A stretch of 33,637 bases of DNA, taken from contig JAAVEB010000004.1 in NCBI GenBank assembly GCA_014801525.1, positions 27,859-61,495 of the forward strand. Reading direction: 5' to 3'. This DNA is from Bacteroides sp. (lineage in GTDB: Bacteria > Bacteroidota > Bacteroidia > Bacteroidales > Muribaculaceae). Of the stretch, positions 15,958-28,600 are shown one piece after another (position 1 is the stretch's first letter; each line of letters begins with the position of its first letter). A program made the position numbers and the translations under genes. The notes below the pieces were generated by a model. The model had not been told where the DNA came from. It saw only the letters and a program-made list of their open reading frames with translations, and did not search any database.

Positions 15958-16815
15958 ATGAAAAAAACAATTATCGCGCTGTCAATGATATTGACGGCAA
16001 TGGTCGGTGTTGCCCAAACGGGGCAGGTTAGAGTGAAGTATGACGTCATAGCTCCTTCCAAGTCGAAAAGCGGAGCAAAGGAGATGACGCTGATTTCAGG
16101 AAACGGAAAGTCGCTTTATTTCAACGATATGAGCTTTTATGTCGATTCGATGAATTCGACTCCTGAAGGGAAGAGGAAATTGGCTGAGATTCAGATGGCG
16201 GCATGGATGACTACCGGAGCCGACGGCGGCATGGTGATCGACATGACGAAAGGTAACGCGCCGCTGAAAAAGACGCATTTGTATGTGGAAAAGGATTTTC
16301 GGTCAGGAATGGAGCGTGTCTATGACTCGTGGGCGATGGAGGGCGGATATTACGACGAGCCGCTAAACGGGATTGATTGGGAGATAGGTGATTCAACGAT
16401 AACGGTGTTGGGGTATTCATGTGTGATGGCGGTGGCTGATTATCACGGCAGAAAGTGGACGGCATGGTTTGCTCCGGAATTGCCATTGTCTGACGGTCCT
16501 TGGAAACTGTCGGGTTTGCCTGGGCTGATACTCCTTGCTCATAGCGGCGACACATTTCGTTTCGAGGCAAAAGGGATAGAGCAAGTTGACGGGGATGTGC
16601 CTGAGGTTTGGTCGAAAGAGAAGTATTCAAAAGTGGACAGGCTTAAGGCTCTATCGGATGACGAATATTTCAAGAGCAATAGGCATAGCGTCATGAAAGC
16701 GCGTTATGAGGAATATCGGGCTTATGACAAGGAAGGGAACGCTCTTGATGACGAGAAGTATGATCCAGAGATTTATGCTATTGAGCCTGATTATGCGAAG
16801 CACAATAAAAAGTAG
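15958..16815 (+). CDS. GLPGLI family protein
   Basis: Signal peptide and the diagnostic string WKLSGLPGLILLAHSGDTFRFEAKGI. Confidence 0.92.
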   Translation: MKKTIIALSMILTAMVGVAQTGQVRVKYDVIAPSKSKSGAKEMTLISGNGKSLYFNDMSFYVDSMNSTPEGKRKLAEIQMAAWMTTGADGGMVIDMTKGNAPLKKTHLYVEKDFRSGMERVYDSWAMEGGYYDEPLNGIDWEIGDSTITVLGYSCVMAVADYHGRKWTAWFAPELPLSDGPWKLSGLPGLILLAHSGDTFRFEAKGIEQVDGDVPEVWSKEKYSKVDRLKALSDDEYFKSNRHSVMKARYEEYRAYDKEGNALDDEKYDPEIYAIEPDYAKHNKK

Positions 16816-16910
16816 GGAAAAACCATCTTCAGGCATAAATCGACAGGGGTTCTTTTGCGTGGGAGGCGGCTTTTTTACACTGAGTTTTTTTATATGTGAA
16901 AAATAATGTG

Positions 16911-16918
16911 TAACTTTG
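16911..16918 (+). promoter_or_regulatory. -7 element (TAnnTTTG) of the guaB promoter
   Basis: TAACTTTG about 25 nt upstream of the guaB ATG, in an A/T-rich intergenic region. Confidence 0.55.
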
Positions 16919-16933
16919 TGCGCAATAAATTAA

Positions 16934-18421
<1,488 letters not shown>

Positions 18422-18439
18422 AAATATCTTGAATTTAAA

Positions 18440-20362
18440 ATGAAAACCGCATTTATTGCGTCACTTCTCGCCTTGTCGGCTTTAACGCCGGCAATGGCGA
18501 AAACAAGTGACAAAACTATTATGACTATAGCCGGTAAGAAGATTCCGGTGAGTGAGTTTGAATACTTTTACCACAAGAGCAATGGACAGCAGAACAAGTT
18601 TGTTTCTCCGGAAGAGTATGCCGAACTCTTTTCTGTTTATAAAATGAAGGTGGCTGACGCAGAAGCTGCCGGAGTTGATACGATGGCGGCGTTCAAAGCC
18701 GAATTTGCCAACTATTGCCATGAACTGATGCTGCCCCACATAAGGGTGAAAGCCGTTGAGGACAGTCTTGTGAATGAATCTTACAGGCACACTCTCACTG
18801 AGCGTGAAGTGAGCCACATTATGCTTGACAAAGGAAACACTCCAGAAATGGAGAAACAGGCGAGAATCAGGCTTGACAGCATAAAAACCGCAATCAAGAA
18901 CGGCGCTGATTTTAAGGAACTCGCACGAAAATATTCAATTGACGGGTCGGTGCAATATAATGGCGGCACTCTTGGATTTCTTCCGGTGGGCAGACTCCCT
19001 TATTCTTTTGAAAAGGCTACTTATGACACGCCTGTAGGCGAATTGTCGGAAATTGTCGAGACTCCGTTCGGTCTTCATTTGATAAAGGTGGAGTCGGAGC
19101 GTAAAAATGCCGGAGAGGTGCTCACGCAGCATATTCTGGTTCTTACTCAGGGGAAAACTCCCGAAGAGCAGGCTATCGCCAAGGCAAAGATTGATTCAAT
19201 CTATGAAGTCGTTATTGCCGGCGGCGATTTTGACGAGCTCGCGATGAAGTATAGCGAAGATCCGGGCAGCGCTCGTGACGGAGGCAAGCTTCCTTGGTTT
19301 GGCAAGGGACGCATGGTGCCTGAATTTGAGGAGACTTCGTTCACGCTTAATGACGGGGAGATATCCAAGCCGTTTGAAACATCCTATGGCTATCACATCG
19401 TGAAGCGCATATCTCACCGCGACGTGCGTCCGCTTGACGAAGTGCGTGAGGCAATTCTTGAGAATATGAAGCGCGATGACCGTTATGCCGCTCCTGAGAA
19501 AGCCGGTTATGAGCAGCTTAAGAAGCGTTACAACGCATTGGTGTTCACTGCTGAGCTTGATGCGGTGAAGTCGGAAATATCGAAGAAAGAGGGTCTTGAC
19601 TCGGCAATGTGTGCTGCATTGGTGACAAATCCTGTAACGGTAGCTGAGGTTAATAAGAAAAAAATCACTACAGCCGATCTATTTGCGTCGGGCATGCCAA
19701 ATTCAAGCATGTCGTCGGGCGAGGCTTCTGAATTCATAGATTATCAGCTTGAAAAAGTGATTGACGACAGGCTGATTGAAGCTGAGGCGGCAACGCTTGT
19801 TGCTACTGATCCCGATTTCCGCAATGTCTATAATGAGTATCGCGACGGAATGATGCTGTTTGAAATCGCCAACAAGGAAGTATGGAGTAAGGCATCGTCG
19901 GATGAAGACGGGCTGAAACGCTATTTTGAAACTCATAAATCCAAATATAAATGGGATGCTTCAAAGTTTAAGGGTTATGTGGTGTATACCCGCAATGACT
20001 CTATCGGCGAGGCTTTTGCCAAGTATTTGGAGACTGAGCGTCCTTCAATCGATTCGCTTGCCGATGTCATAGCCAACCGTTTTGAAAGCCAGATAAGAAT
20101 GGAACGCGTTCTTGCGGCGAAAGGCGATGACAAGGTTGTCGATGCCGTAGTCTTTAAATCGGGCGATACATTGGCAAAAGGTCCGTGGAAATATGTGACG
20201 CTTTATCAGGGCAAGGTTATCGACAGTCCCGAAGAAATGTCGGATGTTCGCGGCGCTGTTATTGCCGATTACCAGAATGAGCTTGAAAAACAGTGGGTGG
20301 AGCGGCTCAAACGTAAATATCCTATAAAAGTTGATAAAAAGTTATTAAAATCAGTGCAATAG
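18440..20362 (+). CDS. SurA-like peptidylprolyl isomerase with two parvulin (PPIC) domains
   Basis: Two PPIC units: GTLGFLPVGRLPYSFEKATYDTPVGELSEIVETPFGLHLIKV and GGKLPWFGKGRMVPEFEETSFTLNDGEISKPFETSYGYHIVK. Confidence 0.93.
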   Translation: MKTAFIASLLALSALTPAMAKTSDKTIMTIAGKKIPVSEFEYFYHKSNGQQNKFVSPEEYAELFSVYKMKVADAEAAGVDTMAAFKAEFANYCHELMLPHIRVKAVEDSLVNESYRHTLTEREVSHIMLDKGNTPEMEKQARIRLDSIKTAIKNGADFKELARKYSIDGSVQYNGGTLGFLPVGRLPYSFEKATYDTPVGELSEIVETPFGLHLIKVESERKNAGEVLTQHILVLTQGKTPEEQAIAKAKIDSIYEVVIAGGDFDELAMKYSEDPGSARDGGKLPWFGKGRMVPEFEETSFTLNDGEISKPFETSYGYHIVKRISHRDVRPLDEVREAILENMKRDDRYAAPEKAGYEQLKKRYNALVFTAELDAVKSEISKKEGLDSAMCAALVTNPVTVAEVNKKKITTADLFASGMPNSSMSSGEASEFIDYQLEKVIDDRLIEAEAATLVATDPDFRNVYNEYRDGMMLFEIANKEVWSKASSDEDGLKRYFETHKSKYKWDASKFKGYVVYTRNDSIGEAFAKYLETERPSIDSLADVIANRFESQIRMERVLAAKGDDKVVDAVVFKSGDTLAKGPWKYVTLYQGKVIDSPEEMSDVRGAVIADYQNELEKQWVERLKRKYPIKVDKKLLKSVQ

Positions 20363-20408
20363 CTGAAAATTTAGTAATTTTGACCGTATTTGGATATTGG
20401 ACCCGGAA

Positions 20409-21308
20409 ATGAACCGTTACCTACATATCGCATTGGTGTCGCTGCTCATGTCTTCTTGCGGAAGCCATGATATTGATGTGGCTCAAAGCGATGACGAGGC
20501 GGTTGCGATGGTCGGTAGCCAAGTGCTGACAGGATCGGAGTTGAGATCGCGCACTCCCGGCGGACTCTCTTATGAGGACAGTGTCAGATTTGTCAGGGCG
20601 TATGTGCGTCAATGGATCGATGCGAGAATAGTGGGAGAGGTTGCAGCAAGAAATATCAGCGACATGTCGCATATCGACGAGATGGTGGAGAACTACCGAA
20701 ATGAGTTGATAATGTGGGAATATAGCCGGCTGATGTATGCGAGCCAGTCATCGGGCGACATAGATAGGGACTCGTTGCGTTCCTACTATGACCAACATAA
20801 GAATGATTATCGTTCCACCTCGTCGATGGTGAAGGGCATATTCGTCAAGATACCTTCAGGTGACCGCCGCTTGCCCAATATAAGGAAGTGGGTCATGTCA
20901 AAGAACAGTGACGATCTTGACCGGCTTGAAAAGGAGAGCATGGACGGCAACATGGAGTATGAGTATTTCCGTGACGATTGGGTGCAGTTGCCTATATTGG
21001 AGCGGAAGTTTCCAGGCGATATCTCCCGGAGGCTTTCCGGCAGAGGTGAACGACGCATAGAAATGAGCGATGGCGGAGTGACGTATATTCTTGCCGTCAG
21101 CGATTTGATGCCGGTGGGGAGTGTGATGCCGTTTGAGCTTGTTGAAGAGATAATCGTCGAGCAATACAGGAGCGCTCGCCGACCGGAGTATGAACGCAGT
21201 TTGCGACGTCAACTTTTTGATAAAGGCGTTAATGACGGCATTGTGAAAGTTAATATTGATCTTGGCATGACAACAGATGCCGGTCAAAAGGATGATAATA
21301 ACAAATAA
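20409..21308 (+). CDS. SurA-like periplasmic chaperone lipoprotein lacking a recognisable parvulin core
   Basis: Start set to ATG 20409 (MNRYLHIALVSLLMSSCGS lipobox; track ORF starts at TTG 20397). SurA-N-like helices, position between two parvulin genes, no clear PPIC motif. Confidence 0.65.
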   Translation: MNRYLHIALVSLLMSSCGSHDIDVAQSDDEAVAMVGSQVLTGSELRSRTPGGLSYEDSVRFVRAYVRQWIDARIVGEVAARNISDMSHIDEMVENYRNELIMWEYSRLMYASQSSGDIDRDSLRSYYDQHKNDYRSTSSMVKGIFVKIPSGDRRLPNIRKWVMSKNSDDLDRLEKESMDGNMEYEYFRDDWVQLPILERKFPGDISRRLSGRGERRIEMSDGGVTYILAVSDLMPVGSVMPFELVEEIIVEQYRSARRPEYERSLRRQLFDKGVNDGIVKVNIDLGMTTDAGQKDDNNK

Positions 21309-21319
21309 CAGATATAAAC

Positions 21320-22678
21320 GTGAAGAAAGGAATAATAATATGCGCTCTTGCCGCCATGGCGTTATCGACAGCCGCGCAGAATAACGTGGCGGAGGAAGTG
21401 GCATGGTGGATTGGCGACCAGCCGATTTTGAAATCGGAGGTCGAGGAGATGTATCAGAATATGCTGTATGAAAATCCGCAGTTAGGTGGCGATCCTTATT
21501 GCATAGTTCCTGAAAACATCGCAATCGAGAAGCTGTTTTTGCATCAGGCAGAGCTTGATTCGGTGGAAGTCCAGGAGAGTATGATACAATCGGAAGTTGA
21601 GCGACGCATCAACTATATGATAGCCAATCTCGGCAGCCAGGAGAAACTTGAGCAGTTCTACCGTCGTCCTATGCCTGAAATCAGGGAGACGATGAGGGAG
21701 ACTGTCAAGAACTCATATATGGTGCAGGAAGTGCAGAGTTCATTGACCAAGAATATAAAGGTGACACCGTCGGATGTGAGAAAATTCTTTGCCAGCCTTG
21801 CCACTGACAGTATTCCTTTTGTTCCGTTGCAGGTGGAAACTCAAATCATAACCCTCCATCCGGCTATCCGTATTGAGGAGGTGAATGAGGTGAAAGCCCG
21901 TCTGAGGGATTTTACCGACAAAATAAATAAGGGTGAATCGGATTTTTCAACGCTTGCTATTCTTTATTCTGAAGACACCGGAAGCGCGATGAGATACGGT
22001 GAGCTCGGTTTTATAAACAAAGCGAGTCTTGACCCCGATTATGCGGCTGTGGCTTTTAATCTCAATGACCCCAAAAAGGTGTCGAAAATCGTTGAGACGC
22101 AGTTTGGCTTCCACATCATCCAGCTTATCGAAAAGCGCGGCGACCGTATAAATACCCGCCACATTTTGCTTCGTCCGAAAGTGTCGGATGCTGATTTGAC
22201 CGACGCGATACATCATCTTGACACTGTCAGAAATGAAATTCTTGCAGAAAAATTTACGTTTGAAGAGATTGTTCCTTATGTGTCAAGTGATAAAGACACC
22301 CGCAACAATAAGGGTATAATGATCAACAGCGAAGTGCATCCGCCGACATCGCGATTTGAAATGTCACAGCTCCCTCAGGAAGTGAGCCGAGTTGTCGACA
22401 AGATGAGTGTGGGTGAGATTTCCAAACCATTCATCATGAAGGATACGAAGCGAAACAATGACATTGTCGCTATGGTAAAATTGTCGGCGCGTATTCCAGG
22501 TCACAAGGCTAATCTGAGCGATGACTACCAACTTATCAAACAGATGTATGAGAACGCAGAGCGTGAACGCATCATTAAGGAATGGGTTGAAAAGAAAATT
22601 AAAGACACCCATGTGCGCATTGAGGATGGTTGGCGTGACTGCGAATTCAAGCATAATGGCTGGATAAAACAACAATAA
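21320..22678 (+). CDS. SurA-like parvulin peptidylprolyl isomerase
   Basis: GTG start; PPIC motifs YSEDTGSAMRYGELGFINKASLDPDYAAVAFNLNDPKKVSKIVETQFGFHIIQLIEKRGDRINTRHILL. Confidence 0.9.
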   Translation: MKKGIIICALAAMALSTAAQNNVAEEVAWWIGDQPILKSEVEEMYQNMLYENPQLGGDPYCIVPENIAIEKLFLHQAELDSVEVQESMIQSEVERRINYMIANLGSQEKLEQFYRRPMPEIRETMRETVKNSYMVQEVQSSLTKNIKVTPSDVRKFFASLATDSIPFVPLQVETQIITLHPAIRIEEVNEVKARLRDFTDKINKGESDFSTLAILYSEDTGSAMRYGELGFINKASLDPDYAAVAFNLNDPKKVSKIVETQFGFHIIQLIEKRGDRINTRHILLRPKVSDADLTDAIHHLDTVRNEILAEKFTFEEIVPYVSSDKDTRNNKGIMINSEVHPPTSRFEMSQLPQEVSRVVDKMSVGEISKPFIMKDTKRNNDIVAMVKLSARIPGHKANLSDDYQLIKQMYENAERERIIKEWVEKKIKDTHVRIEDGWRDCEFKHNGWIKQQ

Positions 22679-22696
22679 TCATTTATTCATTAGGGT

Positions 22697-24409
22697 ATGA
22701 TGGGGATGCGGAATAGGTTCACTCGGCGATTAAGCGCTGTTACGGCTGTCATGGCTGTAATAGTGCCGTCGTTTATATTTGGTGTGCAGAAGGCTGGAGA
22801 AAAGGTGGTTTTGCCCGTTTCTCAGAAAGCTAAGCGCATACCCATAAAGCCTACAATCCCGCAGGAGGACCGCAACGCCGGCGACAGAGTGTTTCTCGAG
22901 CGAGCCGACAAGCTTTACATGGATGAGCGGGTTAGTCCCGACTATCAGGTTGTCACCGGAAACGTGCTATTCCGAAAAGGGGGTATGTACATGTATTGTG
23001 ACAGCGCTCTGTTTTTTGAAAAGACCGGTTCGCTGAATGCCTACGGTAATGTTAAGATGGAGCAGGGCGACACTCTCTTTGTCTATGCCGACCAGCTTGA
23101 ATATGACGGAGAGGCTGACCATGCCACTTTCTATGGAGCGGGAGCCGACCCTGTGAGGCTCATAAATCGTGACGTGCAGCTCACAACTTATGTTTTTGAC
23201 TATGACATGGGGCTCAATCTCGGCTATTATGAAAACCAAGGAACCATAACCGATGAGGAGAATGAGCTTACATCGGGATATGGCGAGTATAGCCCTGACA
23301 CTAAAGACGCTGAGTTTCGAAATAATGTAGTGCTTCAAGACAAGAAGAAGGAAGATTTCAGAATCACTACTGAAGTGTTGAAGTATAATACGGAAACTCA
23401 TATAGCAAATCTTGTGAGCCCTACGGTTATTGTAACTGACAGCGCCACGGTCTATACTGATAACGGTTGGTATGACACCGAGGAGGAGTTGTCGGAACTC
23501 TATGACCGATCGCTTGTGGTGACTAATCGCGGCAGCACTCTCACCGGCGATACCCTTTTCTATGATCATGAGAAAGGTTATGGAGAGGCTTGGGGCAATA
23601 TGATTTTGACCGATTCGGTTAAAAGCGTAGCTCTTGACGGTGATTATGGATTTTATAATCAGGTTAATGACAGTGCGTATGCAACCGGTCGTGCCCGGAT
23701 ACTTGAATATAGTAAAGGCGACACGCTGTATATGCATGGCGATACTGTCAGGGCATATATGCTTTATGATGACTCGACTCATGTGCTTACGGCATATCCC
23801 AGAGTGAGATTCTGGCGTGTGGATGTGCAGGGTTTGTGTGATTCACTTGCCATGTTGGAACGGGATTCGACGCTTTACATGCATCGGCATCCGATATTGT
23901 GGAATGAGCAGCGTCAAGTGTTTGGAGGTGTGATTATGGCTCACTTTAATGATTCAACTGTCGATTGGGCTAAGCTTCCCGAATTTGGGTTTGTTGCCGA
24001 GCACGTGGACGGCGAGTTTTATAATCAGATTTCGGGCAAGGAGATGGTCGCGTGGTTTGACAGTATCGGAAATATGCGTCAGCTTGATGTGAGCGGTAAC
24101 GTTGAAATTATATCGCTTCCTCAGGAAAATGACTCGACCTATAATAAAATCGTTAATACGGAGAGCAGCTTCCTTTCGGCGTGGTTTGATGGACGGCAGC
24201 TGGAGAGAATGATTATGTGGCCTGAGGTTACCGGCACGGTTACTCCGCTATATCTTGCTCGCAAGACCATATATTATCTTTCCAACTTTCATTGGTATGA
24301 CGCTCTGCGTCCAAAAGACAAAGACGATATATTTGTGATTCCGCCTGAGATGGAAGCGTTGTTTAAAGAGCCTGATCCGTCGCTTCGTCGACGCAAAGTC
24401 AATATGTGA
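22697..24409 (+). CDS. OstA-like (LptA/LptD-type jelly-roll) protein
   Basis: Repeating beta-strand pattern YQVVTGNVLFRKGGMYMYCDSALFFEKTGSLNAYGNVKMEQGDTLFVYADQLEYDG, typical of OstA_N. Confidence 0.9.
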   Translation: MMGMRNRFTRRLSAVTAVMAVIVPSFIFGVQKAGEKVVLPVSQKAKRIPIKPTIPQEDRNAGDRVFLERADKLYMDERVSPDYQVVTGNVLFRKGGMYMYCDSALFFEKTGSLNAYGNVKMEQGDTLFVYADQLEYDGEADHATFYGAGADPVRLINRDVQLTTYVFDYDMGLNLGYYENQGTITDEENELTSGYGEYSPDTKDAEFRNNVVLQDKKKEDFRITTEVLKYNTETHIANLVSPTVIVTDSATVYTDNGWYDTEEELSELYDRSLVVTNRGSTLTGDTLFYDHEKGYGEAWGNMILTDSVKSVALDGDYGFYNQVNDSAYATGRARILEYSKGDTLYMHGDTVRAYMLYDDSTHVLTAYPRVRFWRVDVQGLCDSLAMLERDSTLYMHRHPILWNEQRQVFGGVIMAHFNDSTVDWAKLPEFGFVAEHVDGEFYNQISGKEMVAWFDSIGNMRQLDVSGNVEIISLPQENDSTYNKIVNTESSFLSAWFDGRQLERMIMWPEVTGTVTPLYLARKTIYYLSNFHWYDALRPKDKDDIFVIPPEMEALFKEPDPSLRRRKVNM

Positions 24410-24433
24410 TGTTAGGCTCTCTGCCGTAATCGG

Positions 24434-25120
24434 CTACATGAAGTGTTTTAATAAAAAGTTTATGACTCGCCATCTTTTTGAAATGATGGCGAGTTTTTTT
24501 CTGCGCTCAATCGTCTTGATAGCAGCATTTGCCGCTTTATCTAAAGGCATTACCCAAAAGAGCCCTTCGCCTTTCGCCATCCTGGTATTGATAAGTCCGG
24601 GACGGATTTCGGTTACGACTATCCCTGATTTTCTGGATTTTTGTTGCAGAGATTTTGTGTAGTTTATCTGGAAAGCCTTGGATGAGCTGTAGGAAGGCGC
24701 GATCGGTGTGGGTTGAAGTCCGCTTATGGATGTGAAGGTGACAAGATGCCCTTTTCCCTGATCGGTAAAATAGTTGTACGCCATGTCAACACAATTAGTC
24801 CACCCCAACACATTTACTCTTACAGTCGACAGCTCCGTTTCAATGTCCAGGCTCGGATTAAGTTCTCCGATACCGGCGCATACGATTATGAGGTCAAGCG
24901 ATTTCAATTGCTCGATAATGTTGAGAAAGGCAGTAGAGAACGATTCAATGTCAGCCACATCGCAAGCCATGCAAATGGTGTTGCCGGGCGCGCTTTGTGC
25001 CATTTTTTCAAGCTCCTCTTTTCTGCGGGCAATGACGGCAACTTTATTGCCTTTAGACGAATAGTGTTGCCACAACTTGTTGCCAATTCCCGAGGAGGCT
25101 CCAATTATAAGAATATTCAT
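24434..25120 (-). CDS. SDR-family NAD(P)-dependent oxidoreductase
   Basis: MNILIIGASSGIGNKLWQHYSSKG Rossmann motif; catalytic S ... YSSSK. Confidence 0.95.
   Translation of the reverse strand: MNILIIGASSGIGNKLWQHYSSKGNKVAVIARRKEELEKMAQSAPGNTICMACDVADIESFSTAFLNIIEQLKSLDLIIVCAGIGELNPSLDIETELSTVRVNVLGWTNCVDMAYNYFTDQGKGHLVTFTSISGLQPTPIAPSYSSSKAFQINYTKSLQQKSRKSGIVVTEIRPGLINTRMAKGEGLFWVMPLDKAANAAIKTIERRKKLAIISKRWRVINFLLKHFM
24465..24500 (+). terminator. Intrinsic terminator of the guaB-OstA side, located inside the 3' coding end of the convergent SDR gene
   Basis: ACTCGCCATC (24465-24474) / GATGGCGAGT (24485-24494) followed by a T-run. Confidence 0.85.
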
Positions 25121-25139
25121 GACGGTATTGATTTTGAGG

Positions 25140-25505
25140 TTATCCCAGCGGGGGATAGAATGCGTCAGGGATATGTTCGATTTTATAATTATCCGTTGAC
25201 GAGCATATAATTCCGATTATATCAAACTGCACTTCTTGCCGGTAGTTATATGTTCTGACAAAATTGTCGGCGGCACGGCAGATGCTTTTGATTTTTTTAG
25301 GGGTGATTGCCTCTATGGGGTCAAAAGAGCCGTCGCGGCGAGTTTTTACTTCGACAAATATAATGCGGTTGTCTTTTAAGGCGATTATATCGATTTCGGC
25401 TCCCCCTTTGCGAGTGTCATGCTCAATGATAGTATAGCCTTTCGTTATAAGGTATTCACGAGCCATTGTCTCGCCCCAAGCTCCGAGATCGTTATGTTCC
25501 GCCAT
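25140..25505 (-). CDS. yraN: YraN family protein (UPF0102, endonuclease-like fold)
   Basis: LGAWGETMAREYLITKGYTIIEHDTRKGGAEIDIIALKDNRIIFVEVKTR. Confidence 0.95.
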   Translation of the reverse strand: MAEHNDLGAWGETMAREYLITKGYTIIEHDTRKGGAEIDIIALKDNRIIFVEVKTRRDGSFDPIEAITPKKIKSICRAADNFVRTYNYRQEVQFDIIGIICSSTDNYKIEHIPDAFYPPLG

Positions 25506-25549
25506 TATTACTGTATTGAATTACAGTTACAAATATAATGTATTATTTT

Positions 25550-25584
25550 GAAAATAGAAAGGGTGGCGTTTAAACGCCACCCTT
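25550..25584 (-). terminator. Intrinsic terminator of the 25615-30357 gene
   Basis: Perfect 26-bp palindrome AAGGGTGGCG-TTTAAA-CGCCACCCTT (25559-25584); minus strand continues TTTCTATTTTC. Confidence 0.8.
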
Positions 25585-25614
25585 AAAAATACGGTAGAAA
25601 AATTATATCGGGAT

Positions 25615-28600
25615 TTACTGCATGCGGCGGAGTCCTTCCCAACGTACATTCCATTTGCCATCTTTCGGGAATCCGGGATTCAACACATCGCCGCTTCCGT
25701 CCCAACCGGCGCACATCATTGCTATTGCGTCAAGGAAGCTGCCGTTGCCGGGAAGATATAGACGCAGGCGCTTCGGCTCCTGGAAATTGTGTCCGCTCAC
25801 GAGATAGGTGTTCTTTCCCTTTTCAATTAGGAGTGCTTCAAGAGCTGTTTCAGGCTCGTTGAGACGAGCTGCAGCCATTGCGATCATTCCGTAATCCCAT
25901 CCCCAGGTTGTGTCCCAATTCCAGTTCTTCATGACCCATGCGAGAGTCTTTCTCATCACATCGGGATTGTAGAGCGGAGATTCGGGAAGTAGGGCGCAGG
26001 CTCCGAGAACTGCGGGATGGTCGCTGCGTGATTTCAGGTTGAAATCTTCTTCCGAGATGTTTGCTTTTCCGGCAAGTTCAGCCGAAACATAGGGATCAAA
26101 CGCTTTCGCTTTAGATTTTTTGTCAAACGGTTTCAGCGGCTCTCCGGCTGTATAGATGCCGTCTTTTTCGGTAAGCGGAGCGAGGCGGCTGATGATCATG
26201 TCCCACTCGGCATTGCGTTCAAGACCGCGGCGCTCGCGCCAGTTTTGAGCCGTTGTGAGGGCATAATACCAATAAGCCTGCTCAAACGGATGATTGAAAG
26301 AGAAATCCTTTGACATTGATTCCTGCATTGCAGTCTGTCCGTAAAGCTTGATGTCTCCCTTTTTAGGAGCACACTTAAGAGCGAAGTCAGCCATGAATTC
26401 GGCAGTTTCTTCAACGCCTTGAGCGTACTTGTCAAGTGTTGCCTGAGAGGGATTTATGCGGTAAAGCTCTTCAGCCATGTAGATGTAGTGGGGCTGTTGC
26501 CATGTGAGGAATGAACCGGTGTTAGACGGAGCTTCTCCGGCATCGGGGTCGGTCATCTTCATCCAGCGCACGCCTTTGAATCCTTGACGCTGAGCGATTT
26601 TCTTTGCTTCGGGATAAGCAGTGTTATTGTACCATTCCATCACTTTTTCGAGAACTTCAGGACGATTCCAGAGAGCGAAATCGATCATGTGCCAGAATGT
26701 CATCTCAAGGTGAGGACGTCCATACCATGAATTGTAGGTGAGTCCCGTTTCCTGGGGAGGAGTGGTATTGGCGCAGTTGATTTGAGTCAGGTATTGTGAG
26801 AGGATTGTGCGGCGTTCAAGTTCGGTGGCACGCTTGTCGGTGCATTCGCCGAAGTCGACGATGCCACCCTTTTTCCACCATCCTGACCAATATTTCATGA
26901 CAGCTTTTATTGCCTGGTCATAAGAGTAGGAAGTCTCGCCTTTCACCGGTTGTTTTTCAGCAAATTCGGCTGAAAAAGAGAGAAGGTCCTCGTCGGTAGA
27001 AAGTGTGAAATAGTGATCGCCGGCAGCTTCAAGCTTAGCATTTCCTTCCCACTGGATGAGAATGTAATATTTTGTTCCGTCAAGTGTGCGCTCGATGGTA
27101 GCTGAGCGATTGTCGGAATTGATTATTACGCTTTTGTGAAGTTCGGGTTTGGTCCAGTCATTCGCATCATCAGCGTGCTTTCCGGAAGGGTAGGAGAAGT
27201 TAAACGCCACTTTGGCTCCTTTTGTGGCAAGCAACGGAGTCTTGATGCGAGAGAAAAGGCAGTCTTTATTTCCGAGTATTCCTGTCGACACTTCAACCAC
27301 GTTTCCGTCGGCAGTGAATTTTGATTCAATTATGCCGTCCCAAAGTTTGAGTTCCTGATTTATAGCGGTAAGGTTTTCAATGGGAATGATGGCATTGTTC
27401 TTGTCGCGAAGCTCAAGACCTATAGTTCCGAGATTAAGGCGGTGAGGATTGGCGCGAAAGTATTCGGTAGCATCTTTGTTGCGTCCGTCGGTTTTATATT
27501 CAACGGCATATACGCTTGACTGTCCGTGAAGATTGAAAGCTTTCTCTGTGTCGGCGTGGGTCAAGTTTTTGTCATTGGCAAAAGAGTGCCAACCCCAGTC
27601 CGACATGATGTTCAACGGAATGCCGTTGGCATAATATTGAGGATAGCTCTGAAGTCCGGTGACATCGACCGTTGCGGCGATATGTCCGTTTCCCACCGAC
27701 AGAGAGGACAGAGGATCAGCTTTGATGACTTTGGGATTGTTTCGGCTAACGACAGCTTGGCGATCGATGGGCTGTGACACGTTTTCGGTATTGTAGCCGA
27801 GATCTTCCATTTCGAGTGATGCCCAAATGAACGGACCGATACCTTTTGCGTCGTTATCGCGGATAGGTTCGCTCAGATAGTAGGCGAAAGAGCCGTCGCG
27901 ACGCTTGTTTTCCTTAACCTTGGGCGCTGCTTTGAGCACTGAAGGGCTGAGACCCGGACCAAGTCCGGCAACAGCGCAGCAGTTGGTGAGCGAGATTGTG
28001 CTGTCGGGATTTATCTTGATAAAGTTGTTTAAGATTCCACGGTAAGCCTTGATACCGGCGTCGCGATATTTTTCACCGAGATATCCTTTACGGTAAGCCT
28101 TCAAGAGAGAGTAGGCAAACATTGAGGATGCTGTCGATTCAAGATAGTTGCCTTCACGTCCGGGGCTGTCCATTACCTGATACCATACTCCCGAGTTTTT
28201 GTCTTGCCATTTGATTACTGCGTCAAGGTCCTTGCGTAGAAGGTCGATCACTTCGTTTCGACGGGGATGATCTTCGGGCAGAGCATCGAGAAGTTCAATC
28301 AGTGCCATTGTGTACCATCCCTGGGCACGTCCCCAGCAATGCTGAGAGAGTCCGGTTTCGTTATCCGACCAGAACATGTCGCGGTTTTCGTCCCAAGCAT
28401 GGCGGTTAAGACCAGTTTTGGGATCGAGTGTGCGTTCGTAGGTCTTTTTCACCTGATCGATTGCATCGTTGTAGATAGCGTCGGCTTCATCTGCAGGCAG
28501 AATCATTCCGGCAGTAAGGGTGGAATAGGGGAGACCCATAAAAATGCCGTCAAGCCACACCTGGTAAGAATAGATAGCTTTGTGCCAGTAAACGCCTTCC

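Noticed and set aside
22967-23782. 271-aa antisense ORF within the OstA-like gene
   Set aside because: Same artefact; no signal or domain features, and the + strand gene is clear.
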